In this document: positions 25,377-34,768 of the stretch, piece by piece | Layout: each line of letters begins with the position of its first letter | Position numbering within the stretch: the first letter of the stretch is position 1 | Origin: Sulfurimonas sp. HSL1-2 | Lineage (GTDB): Bacteria > Campylobacterota > Campylobacteria > Campylobacterales > Sulfurimonadaceae | DNA length: 64,000 nt | Reading direction: 5' to 3' | Assembly: GCF_039645565.1 (NCBI RefSeq) | Contig: NZ_CP147914.1 | Location: 2,229,573 to 2,293,572, forward strand | Notes under the pieces: model-generated | Database searches by the model: none | Told to the model about the DNA's origin: nothing | Seen by the model: only the letters and a program-made list of their open reading frames with translations | Program-made: the position numbers and the translations under genes

Positions 25377-26342
25377 TCAAAGTATAAATTTTAGTTTACT
25401 GTTAATTTTGATCAAGAAAAAAGAGATGAAAAGTGATGTCGCAATAACTGCCAATGTCAACTCTATACTGTTTAGATGCATAAATTTTCTATATGCAAAT
25501 AATATTATCAGATGAACGAAATAAACTCCAGAGGCATATAGTGCAAATTGTTTACTCCCACCTTTGAACTCGAAATTCATAAACAAAATAAATAATATGG
25601 GACATAAAATCAGTAGTGAAACAAGCATATCAAAATCCTTATCATTAATTGGAGATAATAAATTCAAATAAGACTCGCCCAGTACTAAAATAAAGCCTAT
25701 GACAGTTACTATCAGAGAAAGTTCAAAAGATATTTTTTTGTGTACATCATATTTGTTTATAAAAAATCCAATGCTAAAAAAAGGGAAGGCAAAAAACAAA
25801 AAATTTCTATAAACCCATTTTGTATTAGCAACTCTGTCTAACAAAGGCATGTCGAAAATATGATAATTTCCTGCATACTGTATTGCCGTTCCCGACAAAA
25901 AAGTGATTAGGATAGCTGCCACAAGTGTTTTTGCCGAAAATTTTTTCACTATAATCATTATCAGAGCAGCGCCTAGTAATGCAGCAAGATACCATAGGTG
26001 CAAATAACCAACAAGAAAAATTTCAAGTATGGCCAACAATGTCTCTAGAGATATTTCAAATGGCTTCCACCAGAAATACGAGTAGACCATCATCCAAAAT
26101 AGGTAAAGGAATAGAACTCTTTTAAACCAGTGAATATATTTTTTTTCGCATGCAAAAGAATAGAAATAGAACCCGTTTATTAGTAAAAACATCGGAACTG
26201 CTATTCTGAAAACGCCATTACATGTTAAAAAATTTCCAACCTTGGTAAAATCATGCAAAAATTGTGTATGTAGTCCAATGACTATGAAGGCCATCACAAG
26301 TTTTAAAATGTCTAAAGCAATATTTCTACTCAAAGTATTCAT
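25377..26342 (-). CDS. Acyltransferase family 3 membrane protein
   Basis: An integral membrane acyltransferase of about 321 residues with ten predicted helices. The first helix holds LDILKLVMAFIVIGLHTQFL, with the histidine expected in the catalytic R/K-H pattern, and the next loop has FLTCNGVFRIAVPMFLLINGFYFY, both typical of the AT3 family. Members add acetyl or succinyl groups to O-antigens, exopolysaccharides or peptidoglycan. ATG 26342 is chosen because it overlaps the upstream stop as ATGA; the frame is open 11 codons further. Base composition is markedly AT-rich, suggesting acquisition separate from its neighbours. Confidence 0.85.
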   Translation of the reverse strand: MNTLSRNIALDILKLVMAFIVIGLHTQFLHDFTKVGNFLTCNGVFRIAVPMFLLINGFYFYSFACEKKYIHWFKRVLFLYLFWMMVYSYFWWKPFEISLETLLAILEIFLVGYLHLWYLAALLGAALIMIIVKKFSAKTLVAAILITFLSGTAIQYAGNYHIFDMPLLDRVANTKWVYRNFLFFAFPFFSIGFFINKYDVHKKISFELSLIVTVIGFILVLGESYLNLLSPINDKDFDMLVSLLILCPILFILFMNFEFKGGSKQFALYASGVYFVHLIILFAYRKFMHLNSIELTLAVIATSLFISFFLIKINSKLKFIL

Positions 26343-27151
26343 CTTTGATAAATCCCTTTTTTCACTAGTAACCAAGCTGTTATTCTAAATAAAAAAAAGT
26401 ACACTGTTGCAACAACAATAATCCTATTCTCTTCGCTAGATCCCGGAAAAAAAAATAAACAAATTGATACTATAAAAAGTAAAAAATAGTACTTTACTCT
26501 AAAAGTATCATGGCTGCCAATCAACGCTTGGTAACTCGAAAATTGAAACTTCTCGCTGGATGCATATTCCATTGTTCTGACAATCGGATAAATCAGCAAC
26601 AAAGTCGCCACCGCCCATACCGAACCGCACGCCGAAACGAAGAGCAGAGGAAGCGCAAGGTATTTGGTCGCCTGCAAAAAGGCGAATGTGATGATATTGC
26701 GCCTGTCCCTCCAGCGATTATGCAGAACAAAGGCGATCCTTGAAACCAATAAAGTCGAAGCATTTTGGAAAATATACAGATCAAGCTCATACCAGGACAA
26801 AACAATCAGTATCAGAAGAACAGAAAAGACGTAAAAATACCTAATCCAAATCAGTTTTCCAAACTGCCGGGTAAAAAAGTCATGGTCTCCCGCACGGATT
26901 CTATTCGTGGGTTCTTTTTCCTTTTCTGTTGTCGTGAGATCATTTTGAAGATAGCCGATCTCGTAAAGGGAAACATACCCCACCATCGCAAGCAATGCTA
27001 TTCCAAGCGTTTGCAGCGTTCCCATGCTGGAGACGACGGCCGAAAAGAAAAGTACGGGAATAACATAGATGATGACCCACGAAATTTTTTCGGATTTTGC
27101 GGACAACCTGCTGTAGAACAGGTAACTGAAGGGCAGGAAAAGTCTATTCAT
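26339..27151 (-). CDS. Membrane protein, possibly UbiA-like
   Basis: A membrane protein of about 270 residues with seven to nine hydrophobic segments. One loop reads YEIGYLQNDLTTTEKEKEPTNRIR (about residues 61-84). The spacing of N-D and P-x-x-R recalls the first Asp-rich motif of UbiA prenyltransferases (NDxxDxxxD...P.RP), but the second Asp motif is not obvious, so the assignment is tentative. It overlaps a HAD-type phosphatase gene upstream by 8 bp and an acyltransferase gene downstream by ATGA. HAD plus UbiA pairs are known in synthesis of polyprenyl-phosphoryl ribose/arabinose, which gives the idea some context. ATG 27151 is preferred to an earlier in-frame start. Confidence 0.65.
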   Translation of the reverse strand: MNRLFLPFSYLFYSRLSAKSEKISWVIIYVIPVLFFSAVVSSMGTLQTLGIALLAMVGYVSLYEIGYLQNDLTTTEKEKEPTNRIRAGDHDFFTRQFGKLIWIRYFYVFSVLLILIVLSWYELDLYIFQNASTLLVSRIAFVLHNRWRDRRNIITFAFLQATKYLALPLLFVSACGSVWAVATLLLIYPIVRTMEYASSEKFQFSSYQALIGSHDTFRVKYYFLLFIVSICLFFFPGSSEENRIIVVATVYFFLFRITAWLLVKKGIYQR

Positions 27152-27809
27152 CGTAAGTTTCCAGATAGCGTACTTTCGACGAATCGGGGAAACGCTGCTC
27201 CCAAAAATCCCGGTCTTTCTTTTTGTTGCATACGACATAGGCTTTGTCCGCCGTACTCAACAAGTCATAGTCCGTTTTATTGTCACTGACCACGACAAGC
27301 TCATCGATATTGGGATAAACGCTTTCCATACGCATTTTTTTCGTAAACAGCTGGTCAGCGCGGAACTCACCCGTCAATCGCCCCTCAGCACTCGCAAGCT
27401 CCGAGGCAAAAAAACCGTCGGCGGAAAAATAGTCGGCGACATGTGCCACGATAAAACCGTAAGAACCGGACATTAGAACTATCCTGTATCCCGCTTCTCG
27501 CAGTTCATGCAGCAGTGCTTCCGTTTGCGGGTTGATCTTATTCACCAAATGGTTAAATACGAACTCCCGGGAACTCATCTCAATTTCCCGTATGTCTTCA
27601 CCGGCCAAGAAGCGTGTTGCCGCTACTCTCACCAAATCGTATTTCATCCATTTGTAAAAAGGGTAGTTGATCAGTTTTCCCGGGAACGATCTACTGAATT
27701 TTCGGAAAAGACGATATCGACCGTTTCCGGAAAAATAGCTGTCGAGAAATGCGAATGACGTATTAACGCGGTATAAAGTGTCGCATACGTCAAATATTGC
27801 AATTTTCAC
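27144..27809 (-). CDS. HAD-superfamily (IB-type) phosphatase
   Basis: A 221-residue HAD hydrolase. Motif I is FDVCDTLY (nucleophile Asp7, acid/base Asp10), motif II is VLMSGSYG near 111-118, the lysine of motif III lies near 157, and motif IV is VVSDNKTDYDLL near 173-184. The helical cap between motifs I and II fits the phosphoserine-phosphatase-like IB group. The start is GTG at 27809, with GGAG just upstream. Its position directly before a possible UbiA-like gene suggests a phosphatase acting on a lipid- or sugar-phosphate made by that partner; the substrate is unknown. Confidence 0.85.
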   Translation of the reverse strand: MKIAIFDVCDTLYRVNTSFAFLDSYFSGNGRYRLFRKFSRSFPGKLINYPFYKWMKYDLVRVAATRFLAGEDIREIEMSSREFVFNHLVNKINPQTEALLHELREAGYRIVLMSGSYGFIVAHVADYFSADGFFASELASAEGRLTGEFRADQLFTKKMRMESVYPNIDELVVVSDNKTDYDLLSTADKAYVVCNKKKDRDFWEQRFPDSSKVRYLETYDE

Positions 27810-27820
27810 ACAACGCTCCG

Positions 27821-28948
27821 CTACTCTGCATTCAACGGTATCGAAGCAAGAAAACCGACGATCTTTTTGGAAGTCGTACCGTCCCCATACGGGTTATCCG
27901 CTTTTGCCATCCGATTGTAGCGCTCTTCAGAGTTTTTAATATCATTGAATGCTCCCAATATCTTTTCGGCATCCGTTCCTCCCAGCACGCTGCAGCCGCT
28001 GGTAATACCCTCGCTGCGTTCCGTCGTGTTTCTCATCACAATCAGCGGCACGTTCAGCGTCGGTGCCTCTTCCTGGATACCGCCGGAATCCGTCAGGACC
28101 ATCCACGACTTCATCATGAGATAGACAAGCTCGTCGTAAGGCAGGGGTTCGATCAAGCGAATGTTGGCGTATCCATCCAGCAAACGGTAGACCACTTCCT
28201 GTATATTCGGGTTAAGATGCACCGGGTAGATGATCTGTATATCTGGGTTCTGCTCGGCGATCGTAGCCAGCGCGAGGCAAATCTGCTCAAACCCCTTTCC
28301 GAAACTTTCTCGCCGGTGCCCCGTCACCAGGATGGTCTTTTGTCCTTCCGTAATCGACACGAACTGCCGTTCGTAGTGTCCGATATCCTGCTCGATTTTC
28401 TGCTTGGCAAGCAGCAGGCTGTCGATGACACTGTTACCGACCAGCACGACATTTTCCGTGATATTTTCGTTTTTCAGGTTTTCGACGGCGGGCAAGGTGG
28501 CGGCGAAATGGATGTCTGCTATGCTGCCTATCATCCTGCGGTTGCTCTCTTCCGGAAAAGGAGCCCATTTGTCGTGCGTCCGCAGTCCGGCCTCCACATG
28601 AACAATCTTATATTTGTAGTACAGTGCGGAAACTGCCCCGACAAACGCGGTCGTTGTATCTCCCTGAACCATGACATAAGCATACTGATGCTCACTGAAA
28701 TGCGCGCCGATTTCCCGAAACAGTTTCGATGTCAATCCGGACAGCGTTTGATTGGGCTCCATCACATTGAGTTTAAAGTCCGGCTGCACGGCAAAAAAGT
28801 CAAAAATCTGCTGAAGCATAGATTCATGCTGTCCGGTGGAGATTAGTACAGGCTCGAAGTTCTCACTCCTTTTCAGTTCGAGATAGATTGGAATGAGCTT
28901 GATCGCTTCCGGCCTTGTTCCCAATATAATCGCAATCTTATTTTTCAC
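27821..28948 (-). CDS. wecB: Non-hydrolysing UDP-GlcNAc 2-epimerase
   Basis: A protein of about 375 residues that interconverts UDP-GlcNAc and UDP-ManNAc. Family landmarks are IILGTRPEAIKLIP at the N-terminus, STGQHESML near 40, VQGDTTTAFVGA near 95, HVEAGLRT near 115, VTGHRRESFGKG near 210 and LTDSGGIQEEAP near 285. The true start is taken as GTG 28948, because GGGAGG lies 6 nt before it. No UDP-ManNAc dehydrogenase of the classic WecC type is clear in the window, so ManNAc itself or a ManNAc-derived sugar is probably used. It overlaps the preceding glycosyltransferase gene by a few codons. Confidence 0.94.
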   Translation of the reverse strand: MKNKIAIILGTRPEAIKLIPIYLELKRSENFEPVLISTGQHESMLQQIFDFFAVQPDFKLNVMEPNQTLSGLTSKLFREIGAHFSEHQYAYVMVQGDTTTAFVGAVSALYYKYKIVHVEAGLRTHDKWAPFPEESNRRMIGSIADIHFAATLPAVENLKNENITENVVLVGNSVIDSLLLAKQKIEQDIGHYERQFVSITEGQKTILVTGHRRESFGKGFEQICLALATIAEQNPDIQIIYPVHLNPNIQEVVYRLLDGYANIRLIEPLPYDELVYLMMKSWMVLTDSGGIQEEAPTLNVPLIVMRNTTERSEGITSGCSVLGGTDAEKILGAFNDIKNSEERYNRMAKADNPYGDGTTSKKIVGFLASIPLNAE

Positions 28949-30173
28949 CTGCAACCTCCCTGAAAATTTGGCCTAAACGTTCTACATTGTAGTCGGCTGC
29001 ATACATATCATCCGGTGAATCAAGCATAAAATACGATTCGTCCTTCCTTTTCCATGCATGCCATGCGTCAATCAAGGCAGTACTGAGGCCTTCGGTATCG
29101 CCATGAGCGAAACAATTCCCTAATTGACCCTCGATAATCTCCCATGACATACTGCCCCGATCGGTCAGTGCAATGATCCGTCGCTGCATCAGCATATAGT
29201 CGAGAAGCTTGGAAGGAAAGAACTGTGCATCTTCGGGATTGTGAAACGGCGAATCTATGACGAGAAGCATGTCGGCCTGCCGCTGAAGCTTGAGCGCATC
29301 AGGAAACGAGAGACTGCCGATATGCCTCACCCCCATGATTTCCCGGTCGAACAACGCCCGGTTTTTACGGTCCAGTGCGCCGGCAAATACAAAATCGAAG
29401 TCCCGGAGGACTTCTGGCCGTTCACGCTCCATGTTTGCGATCGCTTCAAAAAGCTTTTCGGGGCTTCTTTCGCCGACCAGGCCGCCCGTGTAAACCACCG
29501 TCAGTTTATCCTTGAGCTTATACGTTTGCGGGGTTTTATCCTCAGGGTCGAAAACATTCGGGGAAAGCCTGAATTTCTCCGTGAAATCCGGATATTTTTT
29601 TCGATACAGTTCCATGGTCTTCGACGACGAAAAAGCAATGCATGCGGCATCCTCGAAACAGGCTTTTTCCATCGACGCGTTCCATCGCCCGGCTTTTCCG
29701 AAATCATGCAGCGGGTTCAGCGTCCAGGGGTCGCTGAGATGCAATACCCAGGGTACTTTGTAATGCTTCTGCAGATAATACGCCATCAGCGTCGACGACA
29801 GGGGATATGACCGGGAATAGATCACATCTGGCCTGTTTTGAAGCCGTTTGACTACCTTCTTCCACTGTCTGTAAAATCTAAATTTCGAATCGGGATACTT
29901 CAGAATGTCGGGATGAATTTTTCTAAGCAGAAAACTGACATACCTGTTTTCAAAAAACCCAGCCTGTATCATTTGCCGGTATCCCTTGCCGTATCGGACA
30001 AGACTCTGATCGGCCGGCATGTTCACCGTGTCGTCCGTCGATGTTACCACATCTATTTCGAAGCCCTGATCCCTGACAAGATATTTGAAGTACTTGGCCG
30101 TTTGCAGACACTCCGGATCGCTTTTTGGCGGAAAAGCAATACTCACAAACAGAAGATTGATCTTTTTCGGCAT
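28938..30173 (-). CDS. Glycosyltransferase, GT-B fold
   Basis: A protein of about 411 residues. The N-terminal domain opens NLLFVSIAFPPKSDPECLQT, has VIYSRSYPLSSTLMAYYLQ near 110-128 and LHLSDPWTLNPLHDF near 140. The C-terminal domain has VVYTGGLVGERSPEKLFEAI and FPSKLLDYMLMQRRIIALTDRG. This is the layout of GT4-like transferases acting on lipid-linked glycans, although the E-x7-E motif is degenerate. ATG 30173 shares a base with the upstream stop (TAATG), showing translational coupling; the frame is open 30 codons further. Donor sugar unknown. Confidence 0.85.
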   Translation of the reverse strand: MPKKINLLFVSIAFPPKSDPECLQTAKYFKYLVRDQGFEIDVVTSTDDTVNMPADQSLVRYGKGYRQMIQAGFFENRYVSFLLRKIHPDILKYPDSKFRFYRQWKKVVKRLQNRPDVIYSRSYPLSSTLMAYYLQKHYKVPWVLHLSDPWTLNPLHDFGKAGRWNASMEKACFEDAACIAFSSSKTMELYRKKYPDFTEKFRLSPNVFDPEDKTPQTYKLKDKLTVVYTGGLVGERSPEKLFEAIANMERERPEVLRDFDFVFAGALDRKNRALFDREIMGVRHIGSLSFPDALKLQRQADMLLVIDSPFHNPEDAQFFPSKLLDYMLMQRRIIALTDRGSMSWEIIEGQLGNCFAHGDTEGLSTALIDAWHAWKRKDESYFMLDSPDDMYAADYNVERLGQIFREVAGEK

Positions 30174-31411
30174 TATTCCGTCTCCGTCAGATAGTGCAGC
30201 GCCTGGGCAAAACGCAGTTTCAAACGGCTGTAGCCGCGGTACTCCAGGCCCACCTCGCGGCAATGTCTCCGCAATGCCGCATCGTCACGTGTCAAATACT
30301 CTCTGATCTTCGGCCATGCCTTTTTGATCTCTTCTTTGCTGAAATCTTCCACGACGACCCCGACATCCCTTTCTTCGGCATAGATGTAATCTTCCGACAC
30401 CCCGCGCACGACCAGAAAAGGGAGACCGGAGCACAGGTACTCTCCGACTTTGATACTGGAAGTAAACTTTTTGGAAGGGCCCGGCGGAACGGAAATGATT
30501 GCGAAGTCGCCGGCACTGTTGTATTTGTGGATATCCGCATAATCGCTATGGGTAACGGTGTAGTCCTCCGGGGGCACCCCCGCTACATCGAACAGTGTTT
30601 TCACCTCGGCATCCGTATGCGGTGTTACAATCAGCAGATGCAGCCTCTCATCTTCCTCTTTTAACCATTTGTACATCCATGCAAACTCTTCGCGATAATA
30701 AAGGTCGCCGAATTTCCCAGGGTAGTACAGCACCCAGGCATCTTCTGGAATATTCAGTTCTTTTCTTACTGTTGTCCGATCCTTTTCATTAAAAACAAAC
30801 TTTTCGTCATTTGCAGCTGTAGGCAATTTGACAAATTTTGCCTTTGACTTCCATACTTTCTCAAGTCTCTCCTGCATAAAAACCGTACCCGACCCTATTA
30901 CTGCAGCGGATTTTGCCGCTTTTTCTTCCAGAAAATGGGTGATTTTGTATTGACGACTCTCTTTTGTCCACCATCCGCTGTCAAGGCCGTATTCGCTATG
31001 CGGTTCGAATGAATACATAAACAGACGCATGCGAAGCGGCACACTGTATACATATGCGTACGTACCAGCTATCGATGCCAGCGTCGCGATATATTTATAC
31101 CCATGTATACGTAGCTTTGTGACGACCATAAAGCCGTTGAACAGGTCGATGAACTTTTTGCCAAGCTCTTTTCCCCGGTGCCAGGTCAGGGGCGTCCACC
31201 CCAGTCCGAGACTTTTCCAATATTCCACCAGTGCTTCCTGTTCGTCCGTCAGAGGATATGCGGGGTCCTCATAACTGACGACGTGAAAGCGGTAGTGACT
31301 GTTTTTATCTTCCAGAAGATCTTTTATGTACAGCCAGAAATTGGACTGGTTTACCTGATCGAACAGACGGTTATAAAGAAAAATAACGATCTTGCGCCTG
31401 TTCCTCATCAC
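30173..31411 (-). CDS. Putative glycosyltransferase, GT-B fold
   Basis: A 412-residue protein that resembles family 4 transferases in the C-terminal half: VLYYPGKFGDLYYREEF (about 232-248) starts the nucleotide domain, and SSIKVGEYLCSGLPFLVVRGVSED (about 338-361) occupies the place of the donor-binding motif. The N-terminal half (KIVIFLYNRLFDQVNQSNFW) is less typical. It may start at GTG 31411 or at ATG 31408, which is the next codon. It sits among other transferases on the same strand and ends overlapping the next gene by one base. Confidence 0.8.
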   Translation of the reverse strand: MMRNRRKIVIFLYNRLFDQVNQSNFWLYIKDLLEDKNSHYRFHVVSYEDPAYPLTDEQEALVEYWKSLGLGWTPLTWHRGKELGKKFIDLFNGFMVVTKLRIHGYKYIATLASIAGTYAYVYSVPLRMRLFMYSFEPHSEYGLDSGWWTKESRQYKITHFLEEKAAKSAAVIGSGTVFMQERLEKVWKSKAKFVKLPTAANDEKFVFNEKDRTTVRKELNIPEDAWVLYYPGKFGDLYYREEFAWMYKWLKEEDERLHLLIVTPHTDAEVKTLFDVAGVPPEDYTVTHSDYADIHKYNSAGDFAIISVPPGPSKKFTSSIKVGEYLCSGLPFLVVRGVSEDYIYAEERDVGVVVEDFSKEEIKKAWPKIREYLTRDDAALRRHCREVGLEYRGYSRLKLRFAQALHYLTETE

Positions 31412-31422
31412 TCCGGACCTTG

Positions 31423-32520
31423 TTAGAATTTCAAATTATGTTTATTTAAAATTGTGATTATACGGTCAAGCTGCTTAGGATAGGTGTTCTCCTGTGCAAA
31501 AGCTCTGCGTACAGTCTGTTTTGTATTGCTGTTGTAATCATCAATATTCGAAACGACATCATAAAATTTCTCAATATACTTTCCCGGTCTATCAACCATT
31601 TCAAGCAGTCCGGGTTTGTCTTTGTACTCGTCCGTATAGGTCGCGACGACGACTTTCCCGCTGGATAAATACTCCATGAGCTTATGTGGACTTGCCATCT
31701 GCTCTTTCTCCCAATCACTTTCGACTTTGTACGTCAAGAGCTGAATATCGCAATACAACAGGATCGAAGGAATCATTTCACTCTTAACTGCCCCCCACCA
31801 TCTTATGTTTTCACTATCCTTGCATTGCTTGTACAAGCTGCCGTCTTCGCTATATTTGCCTATAAAATGGAACCGGATTGCCGGGAATGCTTTTACGAGT
31901 TCGCCAAGAAGCTTCGTATCAAGGTATGGAATCTCAAGGTTTCCTACATACACGGCATTAATGCCATTCTCAAAAAAGCGACCCTTTTGTTCTTCCGAGA
32001 GTGGAAGTAGTGCGGAAGGCATGGAAACACCATGATGGATTTTATATGTCCTGTCACTGTATGGCAGGATCTTACGCAAGATCGCATCTGTATTTGCAAG
32101 ACAAATATCTGCCGACGATGCTGCATCAACAACATGGAAGTCCTGGTTCAGGTCCACCTGGTGGTAGATCTTTAGCCTATTTTTTGCAAATTTCATGTCG
32201 AAAAAACGGGAGTTTTCAAATAGCCAGATCGCAGAAAACCTTCTGCCCGCCTTTTTTTCAAGCGCTCTGAGCCATCGTGCTTCCAGCCGGCGGCGCACAG
32301 CGGCCGGGTAAAACCGCAGTCCCTTCGCAACCATCGGTCCGGATACTTCCCACAGGTTCGCATGATTTGTCTTCTCGATTCTAACCCCGGACAGGGATGC
32401 ATCGGGTGGGTTCAGGAAATAAACCCCGTAACCTCTCGCAGCGAGGTTAACCGCGTAATGATGTTTACTGACGAAATGCCCTTTCCACGGTTCAGGGGAT
32501 ATAATCAAAATAGCGGACAT
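31423..32520 (-). CDS. Putative glycosyltransferase, GT-B fold
   Basis: A protein of about 365 residues. It begins ILIISPEPWKGHFVSKHHYAVNLA and contains KIYHQVDLNQDF near 121 and LANTDAILRKILPY near 145, as in glycosyltransferases whose N-terminal domain resembles the GT4/TuaH type. The C-terminal domain carries NAVYVGNLEIPYLDTKLL and the donor-site-like MASPHKLMEYLSSGKVVVATYTDE. ATG 32520 follows the upstream stop by a single base; an alternative ATG lies 21 bases earlier. It adds an unidentified sugar to the cluster's glycan. Confidence 0.82.
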   Translation of the reverse strand: MSAILIISPEPWKGHFVSKHHYAVNLAARGYGVYFLNPPDASLSGVRIEKTNHANLWEVSGPMVAKGLRFYPAAVRRRLEARWLRALEKKAGRRFSAIWLFENSRFFDMKFAKNRLKIYHQVDLNQDFHVVDAASSADICLANTDAILRKILPYSDRTYKIHHGVSMPSALLPLSEEQKGRFFENGINAVYVGNLEIPYLDTKLLGELVKAFPAIRFHFIGKYSEDGSLYKQCKDSENIRWWGAVKSEMIPSILLYCDIQLLTYKVESDWEKEQMASPHKLMEYLSSGKVVVATYTDEYKDKPGLLEMVDRPGKYIEKFYDVVSNIDDYNSNTKQTVRRAFAQENTYPKQLDRIITILNKHNLKF

Positions 32521-32521
32521 T

Positions 32522-33793
32522 TTATCTAATTCTATCATCACATAAATGAATCAAATACAAAATAAACTGCCTATAATTTTCAGAAGCAAGATATTTATCT
32601 TTAAAAACTTTATAGGCATTTTCCCGTATAGCTGTATCTTTAAAAAAAGAAAGATCCGTAAAGGCAATGAAATATTCATCTACCTCTGACTTTTCACTCA
32701 GTAATTTTCCGTTGTATCCATCCTCAATCATGTCGGAAATACCGCCGACATCTGGAGCCACAACAGGAATATGGCAACTCATCGCCTCCATCATCGAAAC
32801 TGGAACACCTTCGGACTCGCTAGCATTGATAAATACATCAACTGCATGACTTTCATAATAACTATAGACATCTTCATTAGAAAGCATTCCAAGCAAGTTG
32901 TATTGAACATTCTCTTTCCGAGAAAGTTTTGTAAAAGCATATTCTTTAATTTGCTTTTCTAACGGACCATCACCAATATGTGACCAAACAAAAGACACTC
33001 CAGGATATTGCTCAGAAAGCTTCCCCAAAAGATCTATGATTTTATCTACCCGTTTGACTGGCCTTAAGGCCGAACATGAGACGATATGAAATATTCCTGC
33101 TCCCGTCGCATTTGCATTTATCTGCTTATCATCAACCCCTAGCCTAGATGTTGTTATGTTTTTTTTGTCAAACCCATAGGTAGTTGAAAGATAATCTATC
33201 CCCGAATCCGTGATAGTAAATATATGGTCCAGTCCTCTAACAAACTGCCGCCTCAAAGGCATGTAATTATGTAATGTAGTATCTTCATAAAGATCAAATC
33301 TATGCGTTCTTGTGATTAACTTGTTCCTCGAGCCTTTCAGAATTCTTTGTAAAGCATATGTAACTTCTGTGTGCCAATAGGTATAATAAATTGCTTCAGG
33401 ATATTGTTTTTGTAACGATCCAAAAAAATGCTTATACACAAAGTATTTTCTCATTGAAAGCATAAGATCTTTTATTTTGGCAATATCAAAAATCTTTTGT
33501 GCAAATATTTCTGTCCAAAACATAGTGGTAAATAAAACTCTTATTGCATAAAGGATTTTATAAAACTTACTACTAATTCTATGATTGCCATGTTTATTAA
33601 GATAATTGGCAAATGACTGATCCACTTTTATGCTACTCGGAAGCTGCCGACTGTCATCTCCCACTTTCATTGGCATAATTATTAGTTCAACATCTTTACG
33701 TTCAGCCCAATACTTAACTTCTGACTCCAAAAATGTTTCCGTTGCAATACCATAGGGGAAAAATTCAGGGATGAGTATAACTTTTGTCATCAT
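32522..33793 (-). CDS. Family 4 glycosyltransferase
   Basis: A 423-residue GT-B transferase. The opening VILIPEFFPYGIATETFLESEVKYW is typical of GT4 enzymes such as the colanic-acid type. The C-terminal half has FHIVSCSALRPVKRVDKIIDLL near 232 and the donor-binding NASESEGVPVSMMEAMSCHIPVVAPDVGGISDMI (about 330-365), with both glutamates of E-x7-E in place. Its ATG overlaps the stop of the sulfotransferase gene upstream by one base (TGATG). The composition is AT-rich compared with the rml and cys genes. Confidence 0.88.
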   Translation of the reverse strand: MMTKVILIPEFFPYGIATETFLESEVKYWAERKDVELIIMPMKVGDDSRQLPSSIKVDQSFANYLNKHGNHRISSKFYKILYAIRVLFTTMFWTEIFAQKIFDIAKIKDLMLSMRKYFVYKHFFGSLQKQYPEAIYYTYWHTEVTYALQRILKGSRNKLITRTHRFDLYEDTTLHNYMPLRRQFVRGLDHIFTITDSGIDYLSTTYGFDKKNITTSRLGVDDKQINANATGAGIFHIVSCSALRPVKRVDKIIDLLGKLSEQYPGVSFVWSHIGDGPLEKQIKEYAFTKLSRKENVQYNLLGMLSNEDVYSYYESHAVDVFINASESEGVPVSMMEAMSCHIPVVAPDVGGISDMIEDGYNGKLLSEKSEVDEYFIAFTDLSFFKDTAIRENAYKVFKDKYLASENYRQFILYLIHLCDDRIR

Positions 33794-34746
33794 CAGTCTT
33801 TATTCATTTTATGTTTATACAACTCGTATATGGGTTTTAGCCGATTACGAAGACGATGGCTAAGTTTCCTGTTGTTGATATGGAGCTTGAATTTTTGTTC
33901 AATCAGCTCTTTATTATCATGTAAAAAAAAGGAAGTATTGGTCATGTATTCTTCTCTCACCCTGTCAAACGCCTGTTCAAGGCCCGGATCGCCTGCAATA
34001 AGTTGCAGGTAGAGTTCATTGGTTTCCTGTACAAATATAGGTACAGGAGAGACAAGAGAGTTGTCCCCGTTATAATGTTTAAGCCCCTTTTCCACGAAAA
34101 GCGCTGCATGATCTATCTTACTATCCATATCTTCAACGTCGACGTAAAGTCGTTGAAATATTTTTTTAACGGTTTCTTTTGGCTCTCCAAGCAGATCATA
34201 ATAGGCAATGGCAACCCGTGGATATTTGCGGGAATAATATTCAGCAAGAAGAACATATTTTACCCACATTAAAAATGTTTTTTCCCTACTGAAACCGTCG
34301 CGCTTCTGCAGTGAGCGATATATTTCCTCCGGATTTCTATATGGCAGAATCACCTTTATTTCTATATTCAAGTCACGGAGAACTTTTTCCCAAAATGGGA
34401 ATAAAATGCAAAGTCGCGGGTCTTTGACACCGAAAAGTTTCTCATGTGAGTAATCATCCCGTATGATCTCTTTGGCAATCGAATAAAGACCTCTTACCTC
34501 CTCATGTTCCTCCCATCCTTCCGGCAGAAGCGATAGATCATCCCATGTATGTTCCAGTATGGGGAAGAGCACGTAATCGTTAAAATCTATAATCTTCTTG
34601 TTTTCGAAGTAGCCTTTCGGGTTATGTTTCTTCGCTTCTACAAGCGTCTGCCCCATTGAAATACCAAGCGCGTGCAGCACCCCGCCGAGTGCCGATGTCC
34701 CGCTTCTGTGCATCCCCAGAATTGCTATACATACCTGCAAACCCAT
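33793..34746 (-). CDS. Sulfotransferase-family protein 1
   Basis: A 317-residue P-loop sulfotransferase-like protein. The 5'-phosphosulfate-binding loop is ILGMHRSGTSALGG at residues 9-22, and the 3'-phosphate region may be VKDPRLCILFPF plus VILPYRNPEEIYRSL (about 110-160). The family transfers sulfate from PAPS to hydroxyls of glycans or other molecules. It is the first of three different sulfotransferase-type genes within 5 kb, downstream of the sulfate-activation genes on the same strand. AAGGAG lies only 1 nt from the ATG, so TTG at 34740, two codons in, may be the real start. Confidence 0.85.
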   Translation of the reverse strand: MGLQVCIAILGMHRSGTSALGGVLHALGISMGQTLVEAKKHNPKGYFENKKIIDFNDYVLFPILEHTWDDLSLLPEGWEEHEEVRGLYSIAKEIIRDDYSHEKLFGVKDPRLCILFPFWEKVLRDLNIEIKVILPYRNPEEIYRSLQKRDGFSREKTFLMWVKYVLLAEYYSRKYPRVAIAYYDLLGEPKETVKKIFQRLYVDVEDMDSKIDHAALFVEKGLKHYNGDNSLVSPVPIFVQETNELYLQLIAGDPGLEQAFDRVREEYMTNTSFFLHDNKELIEQKFKLHINNRKLSHRLRNRLKPIYELYKHKMNKD

Positions 34747-34768
34747 ACTCCTTTAATAATGGTCGTCA

